A stretch of 33,149 bases of DNA from CAZMGG01 sp964565715 (GTDB lineage: Bacteria > Planctomycetota > UBA1135 > UBA2386): positions 1 through 33,149 of the forward strand of contig CAZMGG010000056.1 in the NCBI GenBank assembly GCA_964565715.1, read 5' to 3'. The translations under genes and the position numbers were made by a program. Below are positions 30,855-33,149 of this stretch, in pieces. The notes beneath the pieces are model-generated. The model had not been told where the DNA came from. It saw only the letters and a program-made list of their open reading frames with translations, and did no database searches. The first letter of the stretch is position 1. Each line of letters starts with the position of its first letter.

Positions 30855-31310
30855 TCAGACCGCCTTGATCGGGATCCTGGCCGTGGGCCTCGGCTCGACC
30901 TTCGGCACCCGGATCTCCAGGATGCCCTTGTGGAAGGTCGCCTTCACGGCATCGGCCTCGCAGCGGACGTCATCCGGCAGGTCGAAGCGGCGCTCGAACG
31001 CGCCGTAGACCGTCTCCATGCGGTGGTAGTGCTTGTCCTTGTCCTCCTTTCTCTCCTTGCGCTCGCCCGAGACGACGAGCTGGTTGCCGCTGAGCTTGAT
31101 CTCCACGTCCTTCTCGTCCATGCCGGGCAACTCGAGGGTGACCAGCAGGTCCTTGTCGGTCATGGCCACGTCAGCGCGCGGCATGTTGCGCCTCGGCAGA
31201 AGGTCCGGCCACGAGCCGTTCTCCTCGATGAGGTCGCGGAGCCACTGGTCGAGAGGGCTGGCCTCGGCGACCGCCAGCGGGCGCCGGCGCCAAGGGGTGA
31301 GCAGGGTCAT
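30855..31310 (-). CDS. Small heat-shock protein, Hsp20 family
   Basis: A 151-residue alpha-crystallin-type chaperone that holds unfolding proteins. The alpha-crystallin domain spans about 45-140, with DLLVTLELPGMDEKDVEIKL, GNQLVVSGERKERKED, YGAFERRFDLPDDV and the A-x-F-HKGILEIRVPK (GxL) motif. The C-terminal IPI is the IxI motif used for oligomer assembly. ATG 31310 is preferred because AGGAG lies 8 nt upstream; an ATG two codons earlier is too close to that site. The gene is divergent from the E1 gene. No CIRCE element is seen in front of it. Confidence 0.92.
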   Translation of the reverse strand: MTLLTPWRRRPLAVAEASPLDQWLRDLIEENGSWPDLLPRRNMPRADVAMTDKDLLVTLELPGMDEKDVEIKLSGNQLVVSGERKERKEDKDKHYHRMETVYGAFERRFDLPDDVRCEADAVKATFHKGILEIRVPKVEPRPTARIPIKAV

Positions 31311-31344
31311 TGGCATTGCTCCTATGGCATGCGGCCCGGGGAGT

Positions 31345-31373
31345 CCGGACCGACCACTGCAATTGTCGTCCGG
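31345..31373. repeat. Inverted repeat upstream of hsp20
   Basis: CCGGACCGAC (31345-31354) and GTCGTCCGG (31365-31373) are complementary with one bulged base and a 10-nt AT-richer centre. It lies about 35 bp upstream of the hsp20 start. It could be an operator; evidence is the symmetry only. Confidence 0.4.
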
Positions 31374-31380
31374 CGCGCAG

Positions 31381-31429
31381 TGGGGCGTGATGGGGTGAAG
31401 TGGGGCGCCGGCCGCCGCATGGTGGGGCG
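31381..31429 (+). repeat. TGGGGYG direct repeats between hsp20 and the E1 gene
   Basis: TGGGGCG at 31381, TGGGGTG at 31391, TGGGGCG at 31401 and TGGGGCG at 31423. Spacing is 10, 10 and 22 bp, so all copies fall on nearly the same DNA face. They lie between the divergent genes and may bind a regulator of one or both. Confidence 0.45.
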
Positions 31430-31503
31430 ATAGCCGCGATCGGTGGCGCCGGACGCGGTCGCCCCCGCACAACCGCAACCCTGGCCCCGCCCGGCGGGCC
31501 CGC

Positions 31504-31509
31504 TACACT
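31504..31509 (+). promoter_or_regulatory. Candidate -10 element of the E1 gene
   Basis: TACACT, 10 bp before the ATG, with the same short spacing as TAGACT before the gene at 6270. No clear -35. Would produce a leaderless or near-leaderless transcript. Confidence 0.35.
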
Positions 31510-31519
31510 CCCCGCCCCC

Positions 31520-33149
<1,630 letters not shown>

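Noticed and set aside
31311..31519. CIRCE element (inverted TTAGCACTC) for HrcA control of hsp20
   Set aside because: No sequence resembling either arm of CIRCE occurs in the intergenic region.

Overview
The window is 33.1 kb of very GC-rich bacterial chromosome, probably scaffolded from a metagenome or draft assembly, since it carries exactly 100 Ns at 24379-24478. Gene content suggests a Planctomycetota-like bacterium. The pointers are secreted proteins sharing a conserved C-terminal tail, an ECF sigma factor coupled to a membrane-anchored repeat protein, a DUF748/AsmA-like giant, Uma2 and DUF1579 proteins, and a selenoprotein. That assignment is an inference from gene style, not from a marker gene.

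Layout. 1-1301: the end of one secreted protein and a complete paralogue. 1308-4659: a TMEM175-type channel (-) divergent from zwf-opcA (+), the entry to the oxidative pentose phosphate pathway. 4706-12775: a lipoprotein with a degenerate alpha/beta-hydrolase fold, a second lipoprotein, and a 1719-residue AsmA/DUF748-type envelope protein built from six repeats of about 210 residues. 12764-16576 (-): a CPA2/Kef-type antiporter translationally coupled to a membrane-anchored EEP-family hydrolase, then a small secreted protein.

16744-21829 is the most unusual part: an array of short, co-oriented, mostly unknown genes separated by imperfect palindromes of about 95-112 bp. These have attC architecture: an RYYYAAC-like box, an interrupted stem, and a GTTRRRY box. 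I read it as an integron gene-cassette array with no integrase in the window (a CALIN). Cassettes encode small membrane proteins, a frameshifted DUF4375 protein, a CPCC zinc-ribbon-like protein, a rhomboid protease, a truncated beta-propeller lipoprotein and an alpha/beta hydrolase. Several attC sites are decayed. 21898-22992 holds two more broken genes, a 5'-truncated RibD/DHFR-like gene and a frameshifted 2'-5' RNA ligase-like gene.

22920-24378 (-): an unknown small protein and a HEAT-like repeat protein cut by the assembly gap. 24533-27771: an ECF sigma factor overlapping a gene for a single-pass membrane protein with an anti-sigma-like N-terminus and a duplicated leucine-rich-repeat ectodomain. 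27786-29125: a DUF4143 ATPase whose start codon lies in a 55-bp nested palindrome. 29154-30387: DUF1579 and Uma2 proteins. 30392-31310 (-): an ArsC/Spx-family selenoprotein with an in-frame UGA and a SECIS-like hairpin, and an Hsp20 chaperone. 31520-end: a fused E1 alpha/beta subunit of a 2-oxoacid dehydrogenase, cut by the window edge. The Hsp20/E1 divergent region carries TGGGGYG repeats at helical spacing.

The two best candidates for new biology are the cassette array and the selenoprotein; the palindrome over the ATPase start and the sigma/LRR pair come next.
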